In this document: positions 1 to 6,578 of the stretch, piece after piece | How the letters are laid out: the number at the start of each line of letters is the position of its first letter | How positions within the stretch are numbered: the first letter of the stretch is position 1 | Assembly: GCA_043818215.1 (NCBI GenBank) | Contig: JBDRGC010000207.1 | Span: forward strand, 1 to 9,657 | Length of the DNA: 9,657 nucleotides | Source: JBDRGC01 sp043818215 | GTDB taxonomy: Bacteria > Chloroflexota > Anaerolineae > Anaerolineales > UBA11858 | Reading direction: 5' to 3' | Notes under the pieces: generated by a model | What the model saw: only the letters and a program-made list of their open reading frames with translations | Told to the model about the DNA's origin: nothing | Databases searched by the model: none | Made by a program: the position numbers and the translations under genes

Positions 1-133
1 CGGATTTCGCACTCGGGGCTTCTCCTGGTTTCGGCGTGTGCAATCCGCCTCTTGCCATCCATCCCACCGGGGCACCTGCTTGCCCTTCCTTATCCTTCTC
101 TTGCTTTCGCCTTCTTCTTTTACTCATCCTCAT
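1..133 (-). CDS. possible start of a short basic cassette protein, cut by the window edge
   Basis: The frame is open from an ATG at 131-133 to the left edge, giving about 44 residues without a stop. A second in-frame ATG lies at 125-127. The N-terminus is strongly basic (MSKRRRRKQEKDKEG after the second ATG), followed by a Gly/Pro-rich stretch including GWMARGG. It begins about 23 bases beyond the core box of the attC at 156-280, where the next cassette gene of a same-strand array is expected, and that placement is the main support. Ribosome-binding signals are weak: AGGG sits close before the first ATG and AGG directly abuts the second. I do not recognise the protein. The opposite strand also has open frames here, but they run through the attC and look spurious. 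Confidence 0.4.
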   Translation of the reverse strand, partial: MRMSKRRRRKQEKDKEGQAGAPVGWMARGGLHTPKPGEAPSAKS

Positions 134-155
134 CTACCCTGCACGAAGTGCTTCC

Positions 156-280
156 GTTCAACGGTTTATTCAGCGGCTTGGCGTTTTTGCTCCTGAAGCT
201 GATTTTACCCGATTCAAACTTAGATTTTCGCGCCGCTTATCACCTTGGCATAGCCAAGTCCGCTGCAATTTGGGTTAGGC
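156..280 (-). other. attC recombination site (cassette of the DUF4062 gene)
   Basis: Read in gene sense, the gene-proximal box is GCCTAAC (274-280) and the core box is GTTGAAC (156-162). The inner arms at 253-264 and 172-182 pair as AGCGG-CTTGGC, with one unpaired A in the proximal arm. The site starts 19 bases after the stop codon of the DUF4062 gene. The central loop is about 70 bases and resembles that of the site at 3526-3651. Confidence 0.85.
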
Positions 281-299
281 AGAAACAAGGCATTCTCCG

Positions 300-1538
300 T
301 TAATACTCACCTAAATTTTCGGATAGAATGTTTTCATAAGATAGCTTTTTCTCTTTTGGTTCCAAATCAAGTGTCAGAACCTGTGTAAGAGGAGGTGAAA
401 TACTATCTGCAAATATCTTTGCTATGAAATTCAAGGAGCAAGGCTTCTCTGAGCCCACATACAAAAAATCACGAAAAAATACAGTGCGCTGAGGTTGTAG
501 CGCTCTGAGCGAAAAGCTGATCTTGTAACCCTTTTCAATTTCATCAAAAGAAAAATAAGAATCATCTCCCCTAATAGCAGAATTATAGGATCCCGTAAAA
601 ATATTTAAATCTCCACCAGAATAACGCTGTGGCTTTTGAGGCACTTGATGTTCTTTCATTAGTAGCAAATCAGTCTTATTGACCTCAATGATTATTTCAA
701 TGAACAAGTCACGAACACCCTTTGATCCAGTATTAGTGATCGCAAACCCAAAAGGTTTTACTCGTTTTGATTGTTCAATATACCGAACAAATTCCCTATA
801 AAAATTTCTATTCTTTGCAAAATTAAAAATGATTGTCTCGGATTTCTCCGCTTCATCTTCAACATTATCTTTGTAATCCGGAATTGATTCAAAATCTGTA
901 CATTCAATATTAATTGGGATTAATTCTATTCTTGGCCCCACTGCTTCATTTAAATCGATATCAATAAAATGTAAATATACTTGTGACTTTTCCATTTCAT
1001 CTAACGATGTATCAGTTGCAACCCCCATTGTTTCTAGCTGTCTTGATTTTAACTCCAATTGATTTGATAATTTGTTCCTAAATTCCGTTAATGTTCCATA
1101 CGATTCAACTAGCCCTTCGGAAGAAATTTGTTGCCTAAAGGCTCTAAGCCTTTGGTATTGGTCGAGATCGACTTTATCTAATTCGACCTTGGCCTTTGAA
1201 AAATACAACATGATAATCTTGCCGGACGAAGCCATTCTTTGAATCTCTTCGATAGTGCCGCTTTCTGCTACACCAGTAGGTGATCCAATCCTTGTCCAGA
1301 AGACACCAATCAAGAAATCACAATCATCAACAACATCCCGATTAATTATAGCTTGCGGTCGATCGCCAAGTTCAGGTGAAGAATGTGTCTCCCATTTCAC
1401 AGGCAGAATTATTATTCCTCGATTTTCTGAATAAATTGCGTTCCATTCATGGATTACATCTTCTACTATTTTTCTTTCTTCCTGAACATCGCCAGGCGAC
1501 GCAATGAGTGCTTTGAATATTTTTGCATTGTATACCAT
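300..1538 (-). CDS. DUF4062 / TIR-like domain protein with C-terminal beta-rich domain
   Basis: 412 residues. The first 115 or so look like a DUF4062-type Rossmann-like domain. It has a first strand ending in SPGDV (14-18), then an ER pair (21-22) leading a helix, a strand ILPVKWE, an aspartate-rich DVVDDCD (68-74) followed by LIGVFW, then SPTG (86-89) and SGTIEEI (93-99), and a strand IIMLYF. The family is related to TIR and nucleoside-deoxyribosyltransferase folds, in which a glutamate on the helix after the fourth strand is catalytic; E97 or E98 would fit. A linker helix (about 124-170) joins a beta-rich half (about 190-395) that may sense a ligand or partner. The ATG at 1538 is preferred over an upstream TTG because AGAGGTG lies 8 bases before it. 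The gene is AT-rich compared with its neighbours. DUF4062 domains are often found in bacterial defence proteins. A role as antiphage effector is inferred, and NAD or nucleotide hydrolysis is unproven. Confidence 0.8.
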   Translation of the reverse strand: MVYNAKIFKALIASPGDVQEERKIVEDVIHEWNAIYSENRGIIILPVKWETHSSPELGDRPQAIINRDVVDDCDFLIGVFWTRIGSPTGVAESGTIEEIQRMASSGKIIMLYFSKAKVELDKVDLDQYQRLRAFRQQISSEGLVESYGTLTEFRNKLSNQLELKSRQLETMGVATDTSLDEMEKSQVYLHFIDIDLNEAVGPRIELIPINIECTDFESIPDYKDNVEDEAEKSETIIFNFAKNRNFYREFVRYIEQSKRVKPFGFAITNTGSKGVRDLFIEIIIEVNKTDLLLMKEHQVPQKPQRYSGGDLNIFTGSYNSAIRGDDSYFSFDEIEKGYKISFSLRALQPQRTVFFRDFLYVGSEKPCSLNFIAKIFADSISPPLTQVLTLDLEPKEKKLSYENILSENLGEY

Positions 1539-1546
1539 TTCACTTA

Positions 1547-1553
1547 CACCTCT
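1547..1553 (-). promoter_or_regulatory. ribosome-binding site deciding the DUF4062 start
   Basis: On the minus strand this reads AGAGGTG, 8 bases before the ATG at 1536-1538. No comparable site precedes the in-frame TTG at 1565, so the shorter protein is preferred. Only 34 bases separate the ATG from the upstream attC, which leaves little room for a dedicated promoter. Confidence 0.65.
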
Positions 1554-1572
1554 GACTTTTACCAAATTTTCT

Positions 1573-1700
1573 GCCTAACGCTCCGGCTAAGCTGCGGGGC
1601 GGCTCTGGCAAGACTCGCGGCCACCCAAGTCACCTACGCTGCCTCCGAACACCTGAATCGCGCAGCCTTAGCCCCGTCAGCCTTCAGCCGGTTGTTCGGC
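1573..1700 (-). other. attC recombination site (cassette of the divergent CPBP-like gene)
   Basis: The gene-proximal box is GCCGAAC (1694-1700), one base off consensus, and the core box is GTTAGGC (1573-1579). The arms at 1671-1691 and 1583-1600 pair over 18 bp once three single bases (G, G and A) in the proximal arm are left out. The paired sequence is CCGGCTAAGCTGCGGGGC. This is the strongest stem of the seven sites. Confidence 0.88.
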
Positions 1701-1721
1701 GGCTGGCCCGCCGTCATCCCC

Positions 1722-2411
1722 TTACCCAACCAGATGCCACACCAAATAATGCGCCAGACGAAGCACCACCGGCGCGACAAACCCATATTTCCGAAATAGA
1801 TAGGCGGCCACCAAATTGAACACATAGACCAACACAATCAGTATCCCCAAAACAGGCGACACACCATTCTGCAACAGCCCCAATTGATACATCGCTCCCA
1901 ATTGGCCTAACGGCTCTAACAGCGACACCACCACGACCACACTCCAGAAGGTGACTTCTTGACCACGCTGCTTAAGCAAAACACCAGAAATAAACCAGAC
2001 CGGCACGGGAATGATGAACAAACGATAGAGAATCTCCGACACAATACCCCCATAGAGATAATAGGGAATGGACAGAGGAAAGGGAACGTTGATTTCACCC
2101 AATGGTTGCAAACGTCCCAACACAAGAAACACAAGGCCCGCGACTATTCCCAACCCGGCAGGAACGAGAAACCTTTGACGATTCGTGACCTTTGGATCCC
2201 ATAGTTCGGGAAAGTTTGTCCGTGAAGCAGCCCACAGCCCCAGCAAGCCCAACACGGCAATGAGGATGAGCGCGGGCCAAGTAAATGCCCCCGCTTGTGC
2301 AGGAATAATGTACGTTACCGGCACAATGATAAATAGCACTCGTACCATGATTAGTACCGCAATAAGCCCCAGATAGATTTGAAGGGACCGTGAACCAAAG
2401 GCTGCTTTCAT
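1722..2411 (-). CDS. divergent CPBP-like integral membrane protein
   Basis: 229 residues with about six hydrophobic segments (roughly 10-36, 44-62, 82-100, 115-147, 154-167, 187-206). SEILYR at 125-130 sits in a membrane segment and keeps the E-x3-R spacing of motif 1 of the CPBP (Rce1/Abi-type) intramembrane proteases, but the usual first glutamate of the pair is serine. Near the C-terminus, LRLAHYLVWH (218-226) offers histidines like those of the later CPBP motifs; a clear motif-2 histidine is not evident. It may be an inactive or altered relative. The ATG at 2411 is chosen because AGGGAG lies 6 bases before it. A longer frame reaching 2483 would start inside the preceding attC and is unlikely. 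The next cassette upstream carries an intact CPBP gene. CPBP proteins are known for CAAX processing in eukaryotes and bacteriocin self-immunity in bacteria; substrate here unknown. Confidence 0.6.
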   Translation of the reverse strand: MKAAFGSRSLQIYLGLIAVLIMVRVLFIIVPVTYIIPAQAGAFTWPALILIAVLGLLGLWAASRTNFPELWDPKVTNRQRFLVPAGLGIVAGLVFLVLGRLQPLGEINVPFPLSIPYYLYGGIVSEILYRLFIIPVPVWFISGVLLKQRGQEVTFWSVVVVVSLLEPLGQLGAMYQLGLLQNGVSPVLGILIVLVYVFNLVAAYLFRKYGFVAPVVLRLAHYLVWHLVG

Positions 2412-2417
2412 ATCGAA

Positions 2418-2423
2418 CTCCCT
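2418..2423 (-). promoter_or_regulatory. ribosome-binding site of the divergent CPBP-like gene
   Basis: AGGGAG on the minus strand, 6 bases before the ATG at 2409-2411. It supports this start over the upstream in-frame codons that overlap the attC. Confidence 0.6.
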
Positions 2424-2458
2424 GACAATGTTAGTAAAAACAAGCACGAGATTAAGCC

Positions 2459-2593
2459 GCCGAACGGTGGGCATCAGCCGCAACCACCCGCGTCATTGAG
2501 CGCAAGGCGCGCCGGTCTGCCCAAAACGATTGATAACAAGTCTACACGGTTAAACGCGGCGCGGGTGGTTGTCGGCTGCATGCCGTGTTGGGC
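2459..2593 (-). other. attC recombination site (cassette of the CPBP protease gene)
   Basis: The gene-proximal box is GCCCAAC (2587-2593) and the core box is GTTCGGC (2459-2465). The arms at 2560-2583 and 2471-2492 pair over 22 bp with only two unpaired bases, a G and an A, both in the proximal arm. At 135 bp it is the longest of the seven sites. Confidence 0.88.
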
Positions 2594-2609
2594 GGCGTAC
2601 AAATGGCTT

Positions 2610-3476
2610 TCATGCACTCACTGCTTTACGCGATAGATACTTTGGCCCGAATACTACAATAACAAGCACAGCCGCACCCCAACTTAGAGCCACGTCTATC
2701 AGCGGATGAGTTTCTGCTGAAGAAAGAAACAGCCCTGTGATGGCAATGGCTGTGTGAAACAGAAGGGCGAGCAAGAGACTCCCTTTGGTATTGTTGTAGA
2801 CCCACGTGAATAAAATCGTGGTAGCCATTAGACCAAGTAAAGTCCATCCAAAGAATGTCCCCTGCATAGGATGGCCTTTTGTTAGCCATAATGGAAAATG
2901 CCATACCCCCCACAAGAAGCCCAAAAGAAGGCTGGCGCGTAAACTACTTTGATGAGCCTGCATACGCGGCAAGGCATATCCCCGCCATCCTGGCTCTTCG
3001 CCCATCGAACTGCCAACCAGCATTTGTTGAAGAAAGACAAAGGGAAGGAACACAATAAACGGAGTGGTGTTCAAGAGTTCGGGGGGAAGGGGATAGAACC
3101 GTATGAAAGGCGGTTGCGAAAAGTCGGGCATTGCGCTCCCCAATACAACCGCAATGCCAGTTCTCAGCAACGAAAGGACGGCGGGCCAAAACAATACGAA
3201 CAAATACCACTGAATGCCAACGCGCCATGTCAGCAGGCGTTTGAATAACGTGCTGAATCCTGCTCTGCCGTCATAGATGGCGGTTGTTATGACAGCCGCG
3301 AAACATGGCCCGAAAGCGCCAAGCAGACCACTGAGGGTGGTATCAATTTGAATGGAAATGATGTCATACGAAGCCAGAGCCGCCGGGACCCAGGCGACCC
3401 ATGAGAGACCAAAGGCCAGCGCAAAAAAGACAACAAGCGAACGCGGTTTTGATGAAACAGAAATCGTCGAAGCCAT
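2610..3476 (-). CDS. CPBP family intramembrane glutamic endopeptidase
   Basis: 288 residues and strongly hydrophobic, with about seven to eight membrane segments. It holds the CPBP signature in order: motif 1 GEEPGWRG (159-166, with E160, E161 and R165), motif 2 in LWGVWHFPLWL (H193), and motif 3 in LLALLFHTAIA (H241). In Rce1-type enzymes the paired glutamates and the two histidines form the active site within the membrane, so this protein is probably active. The length is normal for the family. The ATG at 3476 is preferred, with AAAGGAG 11 bases upstream; a TTG at 3509 in the same frame has no ribosome-binding signal. Roles in the family include processing of peptides or prenylated proteins and self-protection against bacteriocins; the substrate cannot be told here. 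It stands alone in its cassette apart from the second CPBP-like gene next door. Confidence 0.85.
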   Translation of the reverse strand: MASTISVSSKPRSLVVFFALAFGLSWVAWVPAALASYDIISIQIDTTLSGLLGAFGPCFAAVITTAIYDGRAGFSTLFKRLLTWRVGIQWYLFVLFWPAVLSLLRTGIAVVLGSAMPDFSQPPFIRFYPLPPELLNTTPFIVFLPFVFLQQMLVGSSMGEEPGWRGYALPRMQAHQSSLRASLLLGFLWGVWHFPLWLTKGHPMQGTFFGWTLLGLMATTILFTWVYNNTKGSLLLALLFHTAIAITGLFLSSAETHPLIDVALSWGAAVLVIVVFGPKYLSRKAVSA

Positions 3477-3487
3477 ATCCGCTGCAA

Positions 3488-3494
3488 CTCCTTT
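3488..3494 (-). promoter_or_regulatory. ribosome-binding site of the CPBP protease gene
   Basis: AAAGGAG on the minus strand, 11 bases before the ATG at 3474-3476. The spacing is rather long but the match is good. Confidence 0.5.
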
Positions 3495-3525
3495 CACCGA
3501 GATTATCAACAGCTATCACGTAGCC

Positions 3526-3651
3526 GCCCAACGGTGGCGTAACGGGCTTGGCGGCTCTGCTTCTAATCATCCTTTTACCCGAACCAGACTTAGCTTTTCG
3601 CGTCGCGTACCATCTTGGCGAAAGCCAAGTCCGGTTCACGCGGGGTTAGTT
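3526..3651 (-). other. attC recombination site (cassette of the repeat-protein gene)
   Basis: The gene-proximal box is AACTAAC (3645-3651), one base off consensus, and the core box is GTTGGGC (3526-3532). The arms at 3624-3641 and 3537-3552 pair through GCGT, AAC/GG and CTTGGC with an unpaired G and A in the proximal arm and one internal mismatch. The 3' part of the loop resembles that of the site at 156-280. Confidence 0.82.
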
Positions 3652-3706
3652 TTCTCTTTTTCACCGATGTTTTGATATTCCGAAACGGACCTCCCACAAA
3701 CCTATT

Positions 3707-3745
3707 TCCCTGTCCAAATTGCATTCTGTGCATTTTGGACAGGGA
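3707..3745 (-). terminator. strong hairpin just after the repeat-protein gene
   Basis: The arms at 3707-3718 and 3734-3745 (TCCCTGTCCAAA on the plus strand and its complement) form a perfect 12-bp stem. It continues after one T/T mismatch with a 4-bp TGCA stem closing a 5-base loop. It begins 5 bases after the TAG of the repeat-protein gene. The downstream side in transcript sense is AAATAGG, without a run of T, so it is not a textbook intrinsic terminator. It could stop transcription weakly or protect the 3' end of the mRNA. Confidence 0.5.
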
Positions 3746-3750
3746 GGGGG

Positions 3751-5148
3751 CTACTTGATAACCACTGGCAGATAGAGCCAGTGCGTGAGATCGGCCTGCT
3801 GTCGCAGGATCGTGACCATATTGTCCCCCGGGCGACCCACGATCAATTGGGTTCGGAGCGGATCATAATCTGAGACCATGCTGTCTCCGCGCAATGCCGC
3901 GATACCTAACACGCTGTTGGCAGCACTCACCACCCCAACTGTGATACTGGGATTGCTGGAAATCAGGCTGACCGCTCCATCGTTGGTGCCTGTACTCCAG
4001 TTGGGAAAATGGATGGAGGCGTTGCCATCGGTTAAGGCGTTAATTGTTGAATTACAGAAGATCTGATCGTTGGCGCTTGTGTTCACCAGGCTGTTGAAAG
4101 CAGATAATGCACCTAGCGTTCCGTGCGTACCATCGCCCCAAGTGACTGCCCCCACACCGTCTACGCTGCTCCAGTGTGGGCTATAGACAACATAGTTGCC
4201 GTTGGGCAGCACCGTCACACCAGGGGCTCCAAAATAGCTGCCGTCTCCCACCTGATCGTCCATTGTGCTGCCCACCAGGCTGTTGGCGGTGGAGACCGTA
4301 CCTGATGTCCCGCTTGTACCATCGCCCCAGGCGACAGCCCCCGTATCCGTAAAGCTCCCATTGTCCCATTGAGGGATGCTGACCACATAGTTGCCGTTGG
4401 GCAGCGCGATGACTCCGCCGTCCCAATGCTCACTACTCACCTGATCGTCCTGGGTGCTGCCCACCAAGCTGTTGGCAGTTGACACCACGCCCGTCGTGCC
4501 GCTGGCACCATTCCCCCAGGTAACTGCACCGACATTGACAATACTCCCATTGTCCCACATCGGACTGCTTACTACATAGTTGCCGTTGGTAAGCGCGGTC
4601 ACTCCGCCGCCCCAGAGACCGCCGCCCACTTTATCATTGGCCGTGCTGCCCACCAGGCTGTTGGCAGACGACACCACACCCGTCGTACCGCTGGAGCCAT
4701 TCCCCCAGGTGACAGTCCCGACGCCATTCCCCATACTCAAGCTGACCACCACGTAATTGCCGTTGGTGAGCGCAATCACTCCGCCATCGCCGACACTATC
4801 ATACGAATTGAAGCCCACCAGGCTGTTAGTGGTGGACACCAGGCCTGTTGTGCCAAGGGTTCCATTTCCCCAGGTGACTGCGCCAACGTTGGAGGGTCCC
4901 GTTTCAGCGTGCCAGGCCGAACTGATCACCACGTAGTTGCCGTTGGTCAGAGGGGTCACTCCGCCCCCGCCCACGCCTGTGAGCGGGGGACCCACTAGGC
5001 TGTTGGCAGCGGATACCGCGCCCACCGTTCCGCTGGTGCCGTTCCCCCAGGTGACAGCGCCTACATTCGAGTGGGTTGCGTCTAAATCCCAGCCCGGGCT
5101 GCGCACCACGTAGTTGCCGTTGGTCAGGACGATCACTTCGCTGCCCAC
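3751..5148 (-). CDS. C-terminal part of a secreted repeat protein, separated by a frameshift
   Basis: 465 codons from a GTG that has no ribosome-binding site. It is the continuation of the upstream part at 5133-6362 after a one-base slip. It holds repeats 7 to 13 of a unit of about 60 residues with the pattern L-x-NGNYVV-x-SP-x-W, GAVTWGNG, GT-x-G-x-VS and NSLVGS. The last repeat is degenerate and leads into TQLIVGRPGDNMVTIL, which resembles FG-GAP-type propeller blades, and the protein ends LYLPVVIK. Similar short YLPxV-type tails end many secreted Chloroflexota proteins. The repeats resemble what I recall as DUF5650 repeats, which have no known function. The fold is probably a beta-propeller with a surface or adhesive role; both points are inference. 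The stop codon is followed at once by a strong hairpin and then an attC. Confidence 0.7.
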   Translation of the reverse strand: MGSEVIVLTNGNYVVRSPGWDLDATHSNVGAVTWGNGTSGTVGAVSAANSLVGPPLTGVGGGGVTPLTNGNYVVISSAWHAETGPSNVGAVTWGNGTLGTTGLVSTTNSLVGFNSYDSVGDGGVIALTNGNYVVVSLSMGNGVGTVTWGNGSSGTTGVVSSANSLVGSTANDKVGGGLWGGGVTALTNGNYVVSSPMWDNGSIVNVGAVTWGNGASGTTGVVSTANSLVGSTQDDQVSSEHWDGGVIALPNGNYVVSIPQWDNGSFTDTGAVAWGDGTSGTSGTVSTANSLVGSTMDDQVGDGSYFGAPGVTVLPNGNYVVYSPHWSSVDGVGAVTWGDGTHGTLGALSAFNSLVNTSANDQIFCNSTINALTDGNASIHFPNWSTGTNDGAVSLISSNPSITVGVVSAANSVLGIAALRGDSMVSDYDPLRTQLIVGRPGDNMVTILRQQADLTHWLYLPVVIK

Positions 5149-6200
5149 ATATCAAGAGATGAGCTGCCTACCAGGCTGTTGGTAGCGGAGATTATCCCCG
5201 TGACGCCTGTTGTGCCACTGCCCCAGGTGACCGCACCACGATACGAGGCGCTTCCATCAAAGCTCCAGTACGGGCTGCTGACCACGTAGTTGCCGTTGGG
5301 CAGGGCAAGTACACCATGGGATGATAAGAACCCATCGCCCACTGGAGCGCTATCGCTGGCCCCCACTAGACTGTTAGTAATCGAGATCACACCACTGACT
5401 CCCGTTGTGCCGCTGCCCCAGGTAACAGCGCCCACATCCGGGTATGTTGCGTCAAAGTCCCAGCGCGAACTGCTCACCACGTAGTTGCCGTTGGTCAGTT
5501 CCGTCACTTCGCCCAATGAGTTATCACCCACCTGATCGTTTGCTCTGCTACCCACCAGACTGTTGGCGGCGGATACCACGCCTACCGTTCCACCGGCACC
5601 ATTCCCCCAAGTGATTGCCCCGGCATCAACAATGCTAGCATTATTCCAACTTGGGCTGCGTACCAGGTAGCTGCCGTTTGTCAAGGCGGTCACGCCACCT
5701 GCGAAGTCGCCTCCCAAACTATCGTCCTGGGTGCTGCCCACCAGACTGTTGGAAGCAGACACGACACCCGCAGTTCCGCTTGTGCCATTGCCCCAGGTGA
5801 CTGCTCCCACATTCTTAATACTTCCATTGTCCCAGGACGGGCTGCGCACGACATAGTTGCCGTTGGTCAGGGCAATCACGCCGCCATAAAAACTGCCGCC
5901 CACCTGATCGTTGTAAGTACTGCCTATCAGGCTGTTGGCTGCCGAGACGATTCCGTTGCATCCAGTCACTTGGCTGCACCAGGTAACAGCCCCCTGTGCG
6001 TAGGTCAAAGCACCCCAAGATGGGCTAGACACCACGAAGTTGCCGTTGGTCAAAACGGTTATACCGCCGCTGCCCACACTGTTGCTCCCCACGTCACCGG
6101 TTAGCTGACTGATTAGCACTCTGTCTGGGCTGTAAAGATAAACCGCTCCCCTGTTCACGTTGAAGCCCGGGTCGGTAACGACAAAATTACCGTTGTTTAG
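4191..6200 (-). repeat. tandem coding repeats of about 180-196 bp
   Basis: The DNA encoding NGNYVV (plus strand ACGTAGTTGCCGTTGG and variants) recurs near 4191, 4388, 4577, 4752, 4932, 5109, 5287, 5480, 5668, 5852, 6033 and 6181. Conserved blocks for GAVTWGNG and NSLVGS lie between them. Copies differ at many bases, so this is an old expansion under selection for protein sequence and not a recent perfect duplication. It could still favour copy-number change by recombination. Confidence 0.8.
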
Positions 6201-6362
6201 CACCGTCACGGAAGTCCCGAACCACCTGCTGCCGGGAGGCCCGGGAAGGTCAATAAAGGTGGCGGCAGCGTTGGCTGGGGCTGGAGAAAGAAAAGGCAGT
6301 ATTAATAGCAGGCATCCCAAAACGATCCCGCATCCTGTTGTCATCCGGTTTAGAGTTCTCAT
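5133..6362 (-). CDS. secreted multi-repeat (beta-propeller-like) protein, N-terminal part
   Basis: 409 codons. The first 32 residues form a signal peptide: basic start, hydrophobic core GIVLGCLLLILPFL, cleavage probably after APANA. Six repeats of about 60 residues follow; repeat 1, with NGNFVVTDPGFN and GAVYLYSPD, looks most like an FG-GAP-type blade. The frame ends ..LDMWAAK at a TGA (5133-5135), but the next repeat continues without loss in the frame at 3751-5148 if one base is restored near 5147: GCCCAC is followed directly by ATATC where the usual pattern would need GCCCACC. Joined, the protein would be about 870 residues with 13 repeats. GGAGA lies 8 bases before the ATG, and an extended -10 promoter lies about 70 bases upstream. 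The frameshift may be a sequencing error or a true break. Confidence 0.72.
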   Translation of the reverse strand: MRTLNRMTTGCGIVLGCLLLILPFLSPAPANAAATFIDLPGPPGSRWFGTSVTVLNNGNFVVTDPGFNVNRGAVYLYSPDRVLISQLTGDVGSNSVGSGGITVLTNGNFVVSSPSWGALTYAQGAVTWCSQVTGCNGIVSAANSLIGSTYNDQVGGSFYGGVIALTNGNYVVRSPSWDNGSIKNVGAVTWGNGTSGTAGVVSASNSLVGSTQDDSLGGDFAGGVTALTNGSYLVRSPSWNNASIVDAGAITWGNGAGGTVGVVSAANSLVGSRANDQVGDNSLGEVTELTNGNYVVSSSRWDFDATYPDVGAVTWGSGTTGVSGVISITNSLVGASDSAPVGDGFLSSHGVLALPNGNYVVSSPYWSFDGSASYRGAVTWGSGTTGVTGIISATNSLVGSSSLDMWAAK

Positions 6363-6578
6363 ATAAGAATCTCCATCAGTTGCTGCACAAAGACGAAAAC
6401 TATTGGGTTGCGTGGTATTTAGGCTAGATTTATATTATAACAACAATTCACGGAAGGTAATGAGAAAAAAGATTGATGTGATCTTACGCTTGCCAGATTC
6501 TCGACGGCATAGTTTTTGACTTTCGTTTTTTCGCCCTGATTTTGTGACCTTCGTTTTCACCACCGACCTGATTTTGAA
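6363..6578. other. 216-bp leader of the repeat-protein cassette, no gene
   Basis: This is far longer than the 19-49-base leaders of the other cassettes. It holds a promoter candidate at 6434-6442. Farther upstream, TTCGTTTT occurs at 6522 and 6550 and CCTGATTTTG at 6535 and 6567, forming two loosely repeated units of about 30 bp. I see no open frame of note on either strand. Confidence 0.6.
6434..6442 (-). promoter_or_regulatory. extended -10 promoter of the repeat-protein gene
   Basis: On the minus strand this reads TGTTATAAT, a perfect TATAAT with the TGn extension, in AT-rich DNA about 70 bases before the ATG at 6362. No good -35 hexamer lies 17 bases upstream (CATTAC), which is usual for extended -10 promoters. 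A cassette with its own promoter need not rely on a distant integron promoter. Confidence 0.5.

Noticed and set aside
36..303. Two overlapping plus-strand open frames of about 80 codons
   Set aside because: They run through the attC at 156-280, have Ser/Leu-rich low-quality sequence and no ribosome-binding site, and oppose the strand of all recognised genes.
1449..1837. Open frames on both strands across the attC at 1573-1700
   Set aside because: They are built from palindromic attC sequence and shadows of the flanking genes, with no recognisable protein features.
4191..6200. Regular repeats with a period near 185 bp, considered as CRISPR or satellite DNA
   Set aside because: The conserved blocks are in frame and translate to one protein repeat with synonymous differences; spacing and length do not fit CRISPR.
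6522..6576. Two loose direct repeats (TTCGTTTT and CCTGATTTTG) upstream of the repeat-protein promoter, considered as regulator-binding sites
   Set aside because: Spacing differs between the two motifs (28 and 32 bases) and they lie upstream of the promoter without further support; kept only as a note in the leader entry.
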